A DNA stretch of 40,865 nt, taken from an uncultured Methanomicrobiales archaeon. Lineage in GTDB: Archaea > Halobacteriota > Methanomicrobia > Methanomicrobiales > Methanospirillaceae. How positions within the stretch are numbered: the first letter of the stretch is position 1; each line of letters begins with the position of its first letter. Made by a program: the position numbers and the translations under genes. Positions 15,499 to 24,628 of the stretch are shown piece by piece. Below the pieces are notes generated by a model. It saw only the letters and a program-made list of their open reading frames with translations. It made no database searches and was not told the origin of the DNA. Where the stretch lies: contig CAILCG010000021.1 of the NCBI GenBank assembly GCA_903832665.1, forward strand, positions 1 through 40,865, written 5' to 3'.

Positions 15499-16512
15499 AT
15501 GGCAAAAAAATGTGAACGGTGTGGTACTCCGGCGCTCAATGACCAGTCAGAGTTCTGCAACCGGTGCGGTTCTTCGGTAATTGAGGAGCCAAAGATGCAG
15601 TTGCCCGTCTGCGTTCAATGCGGTAACCAAGCCCCCAATGAAGACGTCCTCTTCTGCAACCGGTGTGGCACGCCATATCCTCCCCCCCTGCCGGAACTCA
15701 ACTGCCCGCACTGCGGACATTCCATAACAGATGATGAGTCGGAGTTCTGTAACCGCTGCGGTGCCCCGGTCCGGCCGGAACCAGAACCTGAGCCTGAAAC
15801 TATGGTCTGCAACCAGTGCGGCACTCCTGCCCCTGACGAGACTGCGCTTTTCTGTAACCGGTGCGGCGCGGGCTACCAGAAGGAGTCCGAAAACATGGCC
15901 CCCACCTGCCCGCGCTGCGGGCATGAGATCACCGACATGGAGTCGCAGTTCTGTAATCGCTGCGGTGCCTCCATCAGCGTGGTTCCGGTCATCAAAAAAC
16001 CCGTCTGCCTGAAATGCGGCGCAACGCCTCTCGATGACGAGACGCTCTTCTGCAACCGCTGCGGAACACCCTTTACTAATCCCCTTTCAGATGCAAGGCC
16101 GATCCAGCCCCCGCTCTATAAGCCGGTCCAGCAGCAAGCCTCGGTAAAAATTTCCAAGAAGAAACAGCTCCCGGTTGCCGAGCCCCCGGAAGATCTCTGG
16201 GATCCCGTACCGGAGGAAGTTATGGCCCCGGGCTATTTCTCCTATCCCCAGGGACAGCCGCCCGCAGCCCAGAAGAAGAAATATTCCCATCTCCCGCTCG
16301 TTGCCGATGAACTCGCCGGGGGAAAAGTGCGGGATGAGACGATTGTCATATCGGGTGGGAACTCGAAAAAATACTCCTACCTGCCTCTTGTTGCGGATGA
16401 ATTTAAGGAGAAGAAATCTCCCCGCCTTGAGATAGAGACCCCGTATTACCCAGAGCCTCCCAAGGAGAAGAAGGTAGGCAAGAAAGGGCTCTTTGACCTG
16501 ATGAAGAAGTAG
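15499..16512 (+). CDS. protein with six tandem zinc ribbons and an LPLVADE-repeat tail
   Basis: Residues 1-195 carry six successive four-Cys ribbons, each CxxCG then 13-14 residues then FCNRCG: CERCG, CVQCG, CPHCG, CNQCG, CPRCG and CLKCG begin them. They alternate between two types, a TP/QAP loop and a GH(S/E)IT loop, suggesting an ancestral pair was tripled. The linkers are Pro/Glu-rich. The tail (200-337) is low-complexity, with two copies of KKYS(H/Y)LPLVADE (about 255-267 and 288-300) and a Lys-rich end. No membrane helix is present, unlike many methanogen zinc-ribbon proteins, so it is probably cytosolic. Such double-zinc-ribbon strings usually act as protein or nucleic-acid binding scaffolds. 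The repeated tail motif could be a peptide ligand for a partner. Function unknown. Confidence 0.85.
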   Translation: MAKKCERCGTPALNDQSEFCNRCGSSVIEEPKMQLPVCVQCGNQAPNEDVLFCNRCGTPYPPPLPELNCPHCGHSITDDESEFCNRCGAPVRPEPEPEPETMVCNQCGTPAPDETALFCNRCGAGYQKESENMAPTCPRCGHEITDMESQFCNRCGASISVVPVIKKPVCLKCGATPLDDETLFCNRCGTPFTNPLSDARPIQPPLYKPVQQQASVKISKKKQLPVAEPPEDLWDPVPEEVMAPGYFSYPQGQPPAAQKKKYSHLPLVADELAGGKVRDETIVISGGNSKKYSYLPLVADEFKEKKSPRLEIETPYYPEPPKEKKVGKKGLFDLMKK

Positions 16513-16698
16513 GGCGGGTCGTTTTTTTTTAGTTTTTTAATTTCCTGCATTTACTCTTCATAATCGAATCCGTACGGAAACCCTGTTATAAATATGGGCA
16601 GACCTGGCAGGTCTCCCCATCTATCGTTCCTATCCTACTGGAGATTCCGGCCCGATGATAAAACAGATGTCGGGAGTAATCAGGAATCCCGCTGGCAT
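16513..16698 (+). terminator. T-run after the zinc-ribbon gene
   Basis: GTCGTTTTTTTTTAGTTTTTTAA begins at about 16519, seven bases after the stop, a strong U-run terminator signal. The rest of this stretch leads into the family B element and holds no gene. Confidence 0.5.
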
Positions 16699-16929
16699 TT
16701 TTTTGCTCATTAAAAATCATCATTTTTCGTTACTTCCTAGCGCCTTTCGGGAAATAGGATAGTGACCCCCTCTCTCCCCAAGAGGGGGAGGCATCCCAAG
16801 GGGGGCATCCCCTTGACCCCCTTTCGGAAGTTCTCGTCAACTATCAAATGTTATTGTTCTATGGGGGATTCCCGTACGGTTGGGGAGCATGAAATGCAAA
16901 TTTCCCGCAAAGATTTCCCCTGAAAATCA
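16699..16929 (+). repeat. family B MITE-like element, copy 1
   Basis: This copy shares its interior with the copies at 27969 and 34249: a CTAG near the left end, TAGTGACCCCCTCTC, AGAGGGGGAGGCATCCCAAGG, CATCCCCTTGACCCCC, TTCTCGTCAACT and TATTGTTCTATGGGGGA. The left end TTTTTTGCTCATTAAAAATC and the right end AGATTTCCCCTGAAAATC are degenerate inverted ends. There is no ORF of its own. Confidence 0.65.
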
Positions 16930-16946
16930 CACTTTTCATGTATGAT

Positions 16947-17101
16947 GATGGGGATTGAGACCCCCATGCCCCCAATAACGATGAACCCGCCGCCCCCGGA
17001 GGAGCACCCCCGCGGCGAATCAATGACTTAAAAGAAAAATACAGGAAACCGTCTTGCCCCACCGTGGCTTGAAGAGGTCCCGAGCCAGGGGGGAACATCA
17101 T
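16947..17101 (-). repeat. family C MITE-like element, copy 3
   Basis: This copy is in reverse orientation. The outer hairpin (GATGGGGATTGAGACCCCCA) comes first, then CGATGAACCCGCCGCCCCCG and GCACCCCCGCGGCG, then a short middle, then GAAGAGGTCCCGAGCC and the terminal GGGGGAACATCAT. It sits 17 bases from family B copy 1. Confidence 0.65.
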
Positions 17102-17250
17102 ACCGCCACATGATGTCACCGATTTTCACCAGAACTCAATTTTTTAACAGAATTTTCGCACAATTTCCTTGACCCCAATACCGGAAGAGACCTTTGGATG
17201 CTGGGAATGAATAAAAAAATATTTGTTGATATTTTTCGGGTTGAAAAAGA

Positions 17251-18737
17251 TTACGGGATTCCTGTCTGGATTTCATTATCTTTTCCCTGCTGGTAATCCG
17301 GGTAAATCTCCTGCCGGGCAAAGAGTGCCAGGATCAGGATGATGATGGCGATGATGAACGAGCAGAAGAAGGCGATATCAAAACCCGCAGTGATCAATTG
17401 CAGTTTGATATTGGCTGGTGAAATCTGCGTGACCTCGTGCGTTTTGGTAATCGCTTCAATGGCCTGGATAAATACCAGGTTTGCAAACGCGATCCCCAGT
17501 GTCAGGGGAGCGAACCGCTCCAGGCTGGTGAGACTCGAGACCATTCCCTGGTAGCCTTTTCCCACTGAGTTCATGATCATGTTCGAGGCCGTGGTGATCA
17601 TCAGGCCGAGACTGAACCCTATGACGAACAGGCAGAGAACCACAAATACTGTCGGTTGACCCGGAGCAACGTCATCATGTAGAACCCGGCAACCAGGAAG
17701 CAGCCCGTGGCAATGCAGAGCACCCTCCCGCCAACCCGGTTAAATAGTATGCCTGCCAGGATTCCCGAGACCATCATGGCCACTGACAGGGCCGTCAGGA
17801 TAAGCCCGGCATCGGATGCGCCATATCCCTTGACGTACTGGAGATAGAACGGGAGCAGGTAGCTGATCCCGGCAAAGCTGAAGAAGACCAGCGACATGAT
17901 GAGGTTGGTGAGCAAAAAGTTCCGGTTCTTAAAAAGGCGGAGCTCAAGCAGCGGGTCGGCAACCCGGAGTTCGTGCCAGACAAAGTACGAGAGCGTTAAA
18001 ATCGCCAGCGCGAGGGTCCCGAGTATTACCGGCGAAGTCCATCCCATGGACGTACCTTCGGATACGGCAAAGAGCAGCGAGGCAAGCCCGGTGAAGATCA
18101 ACAAGGCACCCGATTTGTCGAAGCTCGATGGGATCGCATGGGGAACAGAGGCCGGAATAACTTTCATGCCCAGCAGGAGTGCACAGATACCGACGGGTAC
18201 GTTGATCAGGAAGATCCAGTGCCATGACAGGTACTGGGTGAGCACACCGCCAATGGTGGGCCCGATGGCAGTTCCGAGCGCGGCAACGGTCATGATAATT
18301 CCCATGGCTTTTCCTTTCTGCTGCATGGGGATGTACGCGGTGACCATCGCTGGGGCAATCGCGGTAATCATCGCCCCGCCAATGGCCTGAAATGCCCGTG
18401 AGCCTACGAGGACGGGAAATGAGTTCATGAGATCCGGCAGGAGGCCGCAGGAGAACGAGCCCACAGTAAAGATGACAAAACCTGAGAGGAAGACTTTCTT
18501 AAATCCGATTCCATCGGACAATTTGCCGAAGATCAGTACGCAACCGGCCATCACCAGGAGATAGATGGTCGAAACCCAGCTCACGGTGCTTGACGAGAGG
18601 TGGAAATCCGAAGAGATTGTCGGCAGCGCAATATTGACGATCGTTCCGTCAAGCGCCGACATGAAGGCTGCAAGAGAGATGGAAAGGATCAGGAGATTGA
18701 ATCCCGTGGTATCCGTTCCCGTACGGTTATTTTCCAT
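17251..18737 (-). pseudogene. MFS multidrug exporter (EmrB/QacA type), frameshifted
   Basis: Together the two overlapping frames encode a complete drug:H+ antiporter of the 14-helix DHA2 group, about 495 residues in all. The first frame (18737 to 17619) has the motif LDGTIVNIALPTI in helix 1, GKLSDGIGFKKVFL (motif A) and AIGPTIGGVL (motif C), then runs off into a non-family end after MMTLLRVN. The second frame (readable from 17643 to 17251) continues with FVIGFSLGLMITTASNMI and further helices. The join lies around 17650-17665, where one base appears deleted, since the other frame reads QPTVFVVLCLF. A TATA-like GCTTTTTTATTTC 20-31 bases ahead of ATG suggests a leaderless mRNA. If the deletion is real, the product is truncated after about ten or eleven helices. 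Confidence 0.85.
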
Positions 18738-19067
18738 GCTACGATATAGGCTGGGGAAATAAAAAAGCAGGGGTGGTCGGGATAGGGTGACCGATAATCC
18801 TCTCCCGGCAGTATTTTGTTCATGAAAACCCGGAAAAATTCAACTGCCGGAGCGTGACAGAAAGTCCGGAGCATATCAGAGATGTGTGAGCGGGAAACGC
18901 CAACGATGATCTGTCGCTAAAACATCCAGCCCGTAAGATGGCGCAGAACGAAAATATGGCCTCCATAGGCGCTCCCGACCAGAAATTTTGTCCAGGCACC
19001 CGGGCGGACCGGAGTCTATCAGGGATTTAATCGTTTACGAAAGGATTGATCAGCGTGTACGAAAAGG
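18738..19067. other. intergenic, nothing certain
   Basis: This stretch contains the MFS promoter element at its left edge (18756-18768) and the 3' side of rnpB at its right. A TTTTCGTACACG run just past the rnpB end, on the minus strand, may help end that transcript. I see no gene. Confidence 0.3.
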
Positions 19068-19412
19068 GTGAGTGGGAGGAGTAAGCCTCCTTTTGTTCTA
19101 GCGGCATTCAGCTCTGCGCCATACCCGGGCGGATACCGGACAATCCATTGGCCCTGTTCTGGCTTGCACCCGCAGGGATTCGTCGTTCCAACGTATCCTG
19201 TTCCTCAGACGCTCAGCGAGTTACTCGCACGGTCGCCCGTGCTTCTTGCCGGTGACGGCTCGATCGCATCATTGCTAAAAACAGGCCGTGTCGTTTCTGT
19301 GCCATAGCCGTGACTCTCGCCACCCGTACTTGCGTACGGCTGCGTGACCGGTGGGTGGGGGGACTTTCCTCAGCAACACTTAAGTTACCGTCAGCCGCTC
19401 TCTCCCTCTCAC
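19068..19412 (-). ncRNA. rnpB: RNase P RNA, archaeal type A
   Basis: This is the catalytic RNA that removes tRNA 5' leaders. On the minus strand it contains the universal CR-I GAGGAAAGTCC (around 19364-19374), CACAGAAACGACACGG, GGGTGCAAGCC and near the end AGAACAAAAGGAGGCTTAC, in the correct order. The two ends pair as helix P1: GTGAG.GGGAG at 19402-19412 with CTCCC.CTCAC at 19068-19079, with 12 of 13 positions pairing by my count. The length of about 345 nt fits type A archaeal RNAs. The exact ends are set from P1 and may be off by several bases. ORFs on the plus strand across this interval are shadows. Confidence 0.92.
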
Positions 19413-19624
19413 TTCATTATATTTGCCGGCCGGGCTGATAAGCACAGCGCCAGTGACAGGTACTGGGAGAGGGGCCGGGATTGGGCAATTTTATTCAGGA
19501 TAGATTACGGGATTATCGGGGAGATAAGAAAAACGGCAAAAAAATTATTCGTTAGAAAATTATTGACTCTGCGATGGTCCGCACCCATCTTGTGAAAAAC
19601 GGTTTTTCCGAATATCTCGATTTT
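19413..19624. other. intergenic upstream of rnpB
   Basis: On the minus strand AAATATAATG lies very close to the rnpB 5' end and CTTATCAG about 25 bases out; either may serve as its box A. No gene is supported. Confidence 0.3.
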
Positions 19625-19831
19625 GCGATGGTTCCCACCCCCTTCGGGGTCGCTCGGCCGCCTCGGCGGGGCCTCGCTGGGCAAAGCGGTTAATTTTTTA
19701 ACGATTTTGCGGTTGGAAAAATAAATGAGATACTGTGACGATAAAAAATCATAATTCTCGGGACCATTTTGCCGCCGTCGGGGGCGGCGGGGTCATCGCA
19801 AATGGGGGTATGGGGGCATCAGCCCCCATCA
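19625..19831 (+). repeat. family C MITE-like element, copy 4
   Basis: Ends GCGATG (19625-19630) and CATCGC (19794-19799) are exact inverted repeats. The left arm is CCCACCCCCTTCGGGGTCGC with GGCCGCCTCGGCGGGG. The right arm is GCCGCCGTCGGGGGCGGCGG. It is followed by the outer hairpin ATGGGGGCATCAGCCCCCAT. Confidence 0.75.
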
Positions 19832-20025
19832 ATGATATGTATGAAAGTTCCTGATTGGAATTTGAGCAGGCGAATGGATGATCCGGATTGAAATTTAATT
19901 AGCGACTGGGTTATTCTTCAAGTAAAAACCGGCATCTGATCCAGCTTTCAAAATTTCTGCCCCATCCAATACATTGTTATCCAACCTGCACTAAGCAGAG
20001 TCTCAAACGAGGGAGTAAATACGGT
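19832..20025 (+). other. leader region of the AMMECR1 gene
   Basis: GAGGGAG (about 20009-20015) lies ten bases ahead of ATG 20026. No clear RNA or ORF is found in the remainder. Confidence 0.35.
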
Positions 20026-20592
20026 ATGCTGACAGCTGACGAAGGAAACCTTGCCATCCGGCTTGCACGCGGCGCACTTGAACATGCAGTGGGAAAGAGG
20101 CCCATGCCCGATCTCAAACTCACACCAGTCTTCTCCGGCAAACGCGGAGTCTTTGTCACGCTCACGCGGGACGGGGATCTACGGGGCTGCATCGGCCTGC
20201 CCTACCCGGTGATGCCGCTTGGCGAAGCCATCACGTGCGCAGCCCGGGCCGCGGCGCTCGAAGACCCGCGTTTTCCCCCGGTGGGCAAAGATGAACTCCC
20301 CCTCATTGCGCTTGAAGTCACGGTACTTACGGTACCTGTGCCATTGCTTGGTGAACCGGCTGAACGCCCGGCCAATGTCATCGTGGGAAAACACGGCCTT
20401 ATTGTCCGGGGTATGGGCACGAGCGGCCTTCTGCTTCCGCAGGTTGCGACCGAGTACGGCTGGGACAGCACCACCTTCCTGGACCATACCTGCGCCAAGG
20501 CAGGACTGCCGGGCCGGTGCTGGAAGAATGGAAATGTCGAGTTCCTGACCTTTGAGGGGCAGATCTTTTCCGAGAGGAGGGGAACCGTTTAA
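20026..20592 (+). CDS. AMMECR1-domain protein
   Basis: At 188 residues this has the full-length AMMECR1 fold. The invariant LRGCIG (52-57) is present, preceded by GVFVTLTRDG and followed by the AARAAALEDPRF helix that is highly conserved in the family. The conserved GLLLPQVATEYGWDSTTFLD segment sits at about 130-150. The family occurs in all archaea and eukaryotes. Its biochemical role is not settled, though an RNA-linked or radical-chemistry-linked role has been suggested. It stands 45 bases ahead of tgtA, in the same direction, so co-expression with tRNA modification genes is possible, although CACATATACC between them may be a separate promoter. Confidence 0.95.
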   Translation: MLTADEGNLAIRLARGALEHAVGKRPMPDLKLTPVFSGKRGVFVTLTRDGDLRGCIGLPYPVMPLGEAITCAARAAALEDPRFPPVGKDELPLIALEVTVLTVPVPLLGEPAERPANVIVGKHGLIVRGMGTSGLLLPQVATEYGWDSTTFLDHTCAKAGLPGRCWKNGNVEFLTFEGQIFSERRGTV

Positions 20593-20637
20593 CCTCTTTG
20601 AGCGCACATATACCGGCACTATTTATGGGTGTGGGTT

Positions 20638-22092
20638 ATGGGAATTTCTTTTGAGAGTTTGTACAGCGATATGGCCGGCCGCTGCGGAAAGCTGACCGTT
20701 GGCAAAAAGATAGTAAAGACTCCCGCGCTGCTCCCGGTCATCAACCCGCACCTCCAGCTCGTCACTCCCAAGGAACTCCGTACTATGGGTGTTGAGGCGA
20801 TCATCACCAATGCGTACATCTTCTCCCAGAGCAAGCAGTACCGGGAACGGGCCCTTGCCGAGGGCCTGCACAAAGTCCTGGACTTCGATGGCGTCATCAT
20901 GACGGACTCGGGTTCATTCCAGTTGTCCGTGTATGGCGAAGTTTCCATCACCAACACCGAGACCCTCTCCTTCCAGCGCGACATAAAGAGCGACATCTGG
21001 GTGCCGCTCGACATCCCCACGTCTCCTGCCGCTGACCGGCAGACCGCGGAAGGCGAACTGGCGATCACGATGCAGCGCCTTGCCGAGGCAAAGCAGGTCT
21101 TTGGTCCTGACGCCCCGATCGCCGGCCCGGTCCAGGGCGGCATCTTCGAGGACCTGCGGGAGCGGGCAGGAAAGGAAGTCACCGAGCTCGGATTTACCTT
21201 CTGCCCCATCGGGGCCGTGGTCCCCATCATGGAGCAGTACCGGTACCGGGATCTTGTCAGTGTCGTGATGGCGGCCAAGAGGACGATCTCCCCCTCGGCC
21301 TGTGTCCATCTCTTCGGTGCCGGTCACCCTGCCATGTTTGCCCTTGCGGCGGCGATGGGCTGCGATCTCTTTGACTCTGCGGCCTATGCCCTCTATGCCA
21401 AGGAGGGCCGCTACATGACCGTGCACGGCAGTTACAAGATCGATGAACTCACCGATCTTCCCTGCGCCTGCAATATCTGCCGGACCCACACGGTCGAGGA
21501 ACTGAAGAAATCGCCGCAGCGCGACCGCCTGCTGGCACTCCATAATCTGCATGTCACGCTCGCCGAGATCGCCCGCATCCGCCAGGCAATCACAGACGGC
21601 TCGCTCTGGGAGCTCGTGGACGAGCGCTGCCGGGGCCACCCGCAGCTGCTGGCAGGCTACCGGGCCCTTCTCCTGCACAATACAGAACTCGAAAAGACCG
21701 ACAGGACTTCCAAGCGCCGCTTCTTCTACCGGGGCGACGAGAGCTGTGCCCGCACTGAAGTGCTCCGCTACCAGCAGCAGCTCGGGCGCCTCCGGCTCGG
21801 GAACAACGTGCTCGTCGCGTTCGATGGCGGTGCCCGGGAGGAATATAATGATACGCTCCTCTTCAAGCCGCCCTTTGGCCCCTACCCCAAAGAACTCAAG
21901 GAGACCTTCCCGATAGGCCAGAGCGATATCCCCGAATGGGACGATGCAATGGTCCGGCAGGGATGCCGGGGTATCCGGGCGCTGGTGGAGAGTCACCCCG
22001 ATTCCCGGATTACCGTCTCGTGCAGTACGCGGTGGGAACCGATCGTGCGGCAGGAAGTTGCAGGGTGTGAGGTGTGCTGTGAGCCAGTTTAA
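20638..22092 (+). CDS. tgtA: tRNA-guanine(15) transglycosylase (archaeosine pathway)
   Basis: The enzyme exchanges guanine-15 in the tRNA D-loop for preQ0, the first tRNA-level step of archaeosine formation. The general-acid/base Asp90 is in TDSGSFQ, and a second Asp in CDLFDSAAY (about 246) is the nucleophile by family analogy. The zinc site CACNIC (276-281) with a downstream His is intact. At 484 residues it holds the catalytic barrel plus part of the C-terminal extension. I chose ATG 20638 because GGTG lies seven bases ahead; a GTG three codons earlier is possible. The 3' end overlaps arcS by 14 bases, linking the two steps. Confidence 0.93.
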   Translation: MGISFESLYSDMAGRCGKLTVGKKIVKTPALLPVINPHLQLVTPKELRTMGVEAIITNAYIFSQSKQYRERALAEGLHKVLDFDGVIMTDSGSFQLSVYGEVSITNTETLSFQRDIKSDIWVPLDIPTSPAADRQTAEGELAITMQRLAEAKQVFGPDAPIAGPVQGGIFEDLRERAGKEVTELGFTFCPIGAVVPIMEQYRYRDLVSVVMAAKRTISPSACVHLFGAGHPAMFALAAAMGCDLFDSAAYALYAKEGRYMTVHGSYKIDELTDLPCACNICRTHTVEELKKSPQRDRLLALHNLHVTLAEIARIRQAITDGSLWELVDERCRGHPQLLAGYRALLLHNTELEKTDRTSKRRFFYRGDESCARTEVLRYQQQLGRLRLGNNVLVAFDGGAREEYNDTLLFKPPFGPYPKELKETFPIGQSDIPEWDDAMVRQGCRGIRALVESHPDSRITVSCSTRWEPIVRQEVAGCEVCCEPV

Positions 22093-23710
22093 TATTCGCA
22101 AACGCGACGGGCTCGGGCGGACCGGGCTCTTCCGGCACGAAGGAACCGAACTAAAACTTCCGGTTGCCACTGACACCCTCCGGCTCTTTCCCGCGCTTGC
22201 TGCGCAATATAATGCGAACATGCCGGTCTCTGCACCGGCCGCAGTGGCCCGACAGTTCCTCCCGGAAACGGGCGTAGCGCCCGTCACCATCCACCCCCAG
22301 CTGGACAATACAGCCGTGAGCGGTGACTGCGTGATGGTGGCAAACTGGCACACGGCCTTTGCCAATCCCCGGAATTACGTGGAATGGCTGGTCGGCCTCA
22401 AGGAAAAGACCCCGGCCGATACCGCATGGTACGCGCCGGCTGCCGCCATCCCCTCCACTGCAGCGATCCTCTGCTACTCGGGTTTTAACCTCTTCGATTT
22501 CATAGGGGTTGATCTCAAATCCGCGCAGGGGATCTTCTGCACCGCGGATGGCGAATTTGCTGCCGATGCAATGGCAACCGGCTGCTGCACCTGCGCCGGC
22601 TGTGCGGCCAAAGATCTCAAAGAGCACAACCGGAACGCACTCCGGCAGGAACTTGCCCTGATCGGGCGCTTCATCGAACTGGGCCAGCTGCGGGATCTCA
22701 TAGAATCCCGCTGCCGGATGAACGCAAACCAGGTGGCGATCATGCGCCATCTCGATAACCAGTACGCATTCCAGGACAAGGCCCAGCCCATTGCCCGGAG
22801 CGGCGTGATGCGGGCAAACTCCGGCGATTCCATGCAACGCGTGGAAGTGCGGCGTTTTGCCGAGCGCGTGCTCACGCGGTATATACCCCCCAAGATCGAT
22901 GTGGCAGTCCTCCTGCCGTGCTCGGCCCGGAAACCCTACTCACTCTCCCAGAGTCATAAGCGCTTCCAACTGGCAGTCGGGGGCAGGGCCCACGAACTGA
23001 TCGTCACCTCCCCACTCGGCCTCGTCCCCCGCGAACTTGAGACCATCTATCCCGCGGGACACTACGATGTGCCGGTCACCGGTTACTGGGATGCCGAGGA
23101 ATGCGCCTTCATCAGCAGCATCCTCACCCGGTACTTCAAGCGGCATCATTACCGCCGCATTATTGCGCATCTCGAAGGCGGGGCGCTCAAAGTGGCCCGG
23201 CAGGCAGCTGAAGCCGCGGGGATCACCCTTGAAGTTACCTGCGAGGAGCACCCGACCGGCGATAGTGCGCTCAATGCGCTCGACACTGCCCTTGCAGGAG
23301 AACGGCGGATCAAGGATGACCGGCTGCATGGCATGGCCTCGTACCAGTTCAATATCGATCTCGATACGAAGGGCTGCACCCTGCGGGGATACTTCCCCGA
23401 GGTCTTCTACAGCCGGAACAATCTCCAGCTCTTCTCGATCGACACCGGCACCGGCATGCTCCGCCCGACCATTGACGGGTGGAACCTGGTACCGGAGGGC
23501 TACCGGGTGCATATCGATGATTTCATACCAGAAGGCGATGTGCTGACACCGGGTGTCATGCGGGCCGACCCGGAGATCCGGGATGGCGATGAGGTGCTGG
23601 TCGTGGGTGCGCGTGCCCTTGCCACCGGGAGGGCAGCAATGCCGGCGGATGAGATGCTCCGATCGAAGCGCGGCGTGGCGGTCCGGGTGCGTAAGATTAA
23701 GCGATTGTAA
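22079..23710 (+). CDS. arcS: archaeosine synthase
   Basis: ArcS converts preQ0-15 in tRNA to archaeosine by adding ammonia from glutamine. The protein of 543 residues is a TGT paralogue. The diagnostic motif [17 protein letters not shown] is at 280-296, and a C-terminal PUA RNA-binding domain covers about 465-543 ([17 protein letters not shown]...). A CCTCAGC cluster (169-175) resembles the TGT zinc site. I place the start at GTG 22079, with GAGGTG four bases ahead; the frame is open further upstream inside tgtA, but that reading is a shadow. The 14-base overlap with tgtA implies translational coupling. The function is well supported by the motif and the neighbour. Confidence 0.93.
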   Translation: MSQFNIRKRDGLGRTGLFRHEGTELKLPVATDTLRLFPALAAQYNANMPVSAPAAVARQFLPETGVAPVTIHPQLDNTAVSGDCVMVANWHTAFANPRNYVEWLVGLKEKTPADTAWYAPAAAIPSTAAILCYSGFNLFDFIGVDLKSAQGIFCTADGEFAADAMATGCCTCAGCAAKDLKEHNRNALRQELALIGRFIELGQLRDLIESRCRMNANQVAIMRHLDNQYAFQDKAQPIARSGVMRANSGDSMQRVEVRRFAERVLTRYIPPKIDVAVLLPCSARKPYSLSQSHKRFQLAVGGRAHELIVTSPLGLVPRELETIYPAGHYDVPVTGYWDAEECAFISSILTRYFKRHHYRRIIAHLEGGALKVARQAAEAAGITLEVTCEEHPTGDSALNALDTALAGERRIKDDRLHGMASYQFNIDLDTKGCTLRGYFPEVFYSRNNLQLFSIDTGTGMLRPTIDGWNLVPEGYRVHIDDFIPEGDVLTPGVMRADPEIRDGDEVLVVGARALATGRAAMPADEMLRSKRGVAVRVRKIKRL

Positions 23711-23779
23711 GGAAAATTTATGATCACGTATCTGTCATTAACCCAGATTTTTCAACAGATTTTTCAGGAGTGACCAGGG

Positions 23780-24628
23780 TTGTATACCATTGAAACAGCC
23801 GGCCAGCTTGCCGATAAAGTGTACCATATGTGGGTCAAGGCCCCCCACGTAGCCCACCATGCACAGGCCGGGCAGTTTGTGATATTCCGGATCGATGATA
23901 AGGGCGAGCGCATCCCTCTCACCATCTCAGCGGTGAAAGGCGACTCCTTCCGGGTCATCTTCATGACGATCGGCAAGACCACGACTCATCTCGCGGCCCT
24001 CAAAGCCGGCGATCATATCCAGGATGTTGCCGGTCCTCTCGGCAAGCCCAGCGAGACGCACCGCTTCGGCACCTGCGTGCTGGTGGGGGGCGGTGTCGGG
24101 ACGGCAAACCTGCCGATCATCGCCCGCACCCTGAAGGCATCGGGCAACAAGGTGATAGGGATTGTCGGCGCACGCAATGCCGGGCTCCTCATCCTCGAAG
24201 ACGAGATGACCGAAGCTTGCGATGAACTGCTCATCTCGACCGATGACGGTTCGAAGGGCTTCCACGGGTTTGCTGCCGACCTGCTCAAGCAGGTGATGGC
24301 CCGCGAGCAGGTTGATGTGGTCTGGATCATCGGCCCTGCGATGATGATGAAGGTCACTTGCGAAGCAACCCGCCCGGCAGGGATCAAAACATTTGTCAGC
24401 CTCAACCCGGTGATGGTGGACGGGACCGGCATGTGCGGGTCGTGCCGGGTGATTGTCGGAGGCGAGACAAAATTTGCCTGCGTGGACGGCCCCGAGTTCG
24501 ATGCCCACCTGGTGGACTTCAACCTGCTGATGGGACGGCTCCGCACGTACCAGCCGGAAGAGAAAAAGTCGCTTGAGGGTTACCATGCGCATCTCTGCGC
24601 CTGCAAAGGGGGCGATTCCCATGCATGA
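23780..24628 (+). CDS. sudB: sulfide dehydrogenase/ferredoxin-NADP reductase, small subunit (SudB/NfnA-like)
   Basis: This 282-residue FAD/NAD-binding reductase belongs to the dihydroorotate dehydrogenase electron-transfer/SudB group. Residues 1-95 form the FAD barrel and 98-200 the nucleotide-binding domain (VLVGGGVGTANLP). The [2Fe-2S] ligands follow the Asp-Cys3 pattern known from SudB: D214, C219, C222 and C234 in VMVDGTGMCGSC and KFACVDG. With the next gene it probably forms the heterodimer that moves electrons between NADPH, ferredoxin and sulfur compounds. Which reaction applies here cannot be told from sequence. Start is TTG 23780, after AGGAG; eight bases overlap the next gene. Confidence 0.88.
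   Translation: MYTIETAGQLADKVYHMWVKAPHVAHHAQAGQFVIFRIDDKGERIPLTISAVKGDSFRVIFMTIGKTTTHLAALKAGDHIQDVAGPLGKPSETHRFGTCVLVGGGVGTANLPIIARTLKASGNKVIGIVGARNAGLLILEDEMTEACDELLISTDDGSKGFHGFAADLLKQVMAREQVDVVWIIGPAMMMKVTCEATRPAGIKTFVSLNPVMVDGTGMCGSCRVIVGGETKFACVDGPEFDAHLVDFNLLMGRLRTYQPEEKKSLEGYHAHLCACKGGDSHA

Noticed and set aside
19068-19307. 79-codon plus-strand ORF
   Set aside because: It is the complement of the RNase P RNA core and has no ribosome site or protein family.
21944-22078. 45-residue N-terminal extension of ArcS
   Set aside because: It overlaps tgtA in another frame; GTG 22079 has a GAGGTG site and gives a normal ArcS N-terminus.
20914-22365. 483-codon minus-strand ORF opposite tgtA and arcS
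   Set aside because: It is a shadow of two overlapping, well-conserved genes on the plus strand, with no family features.
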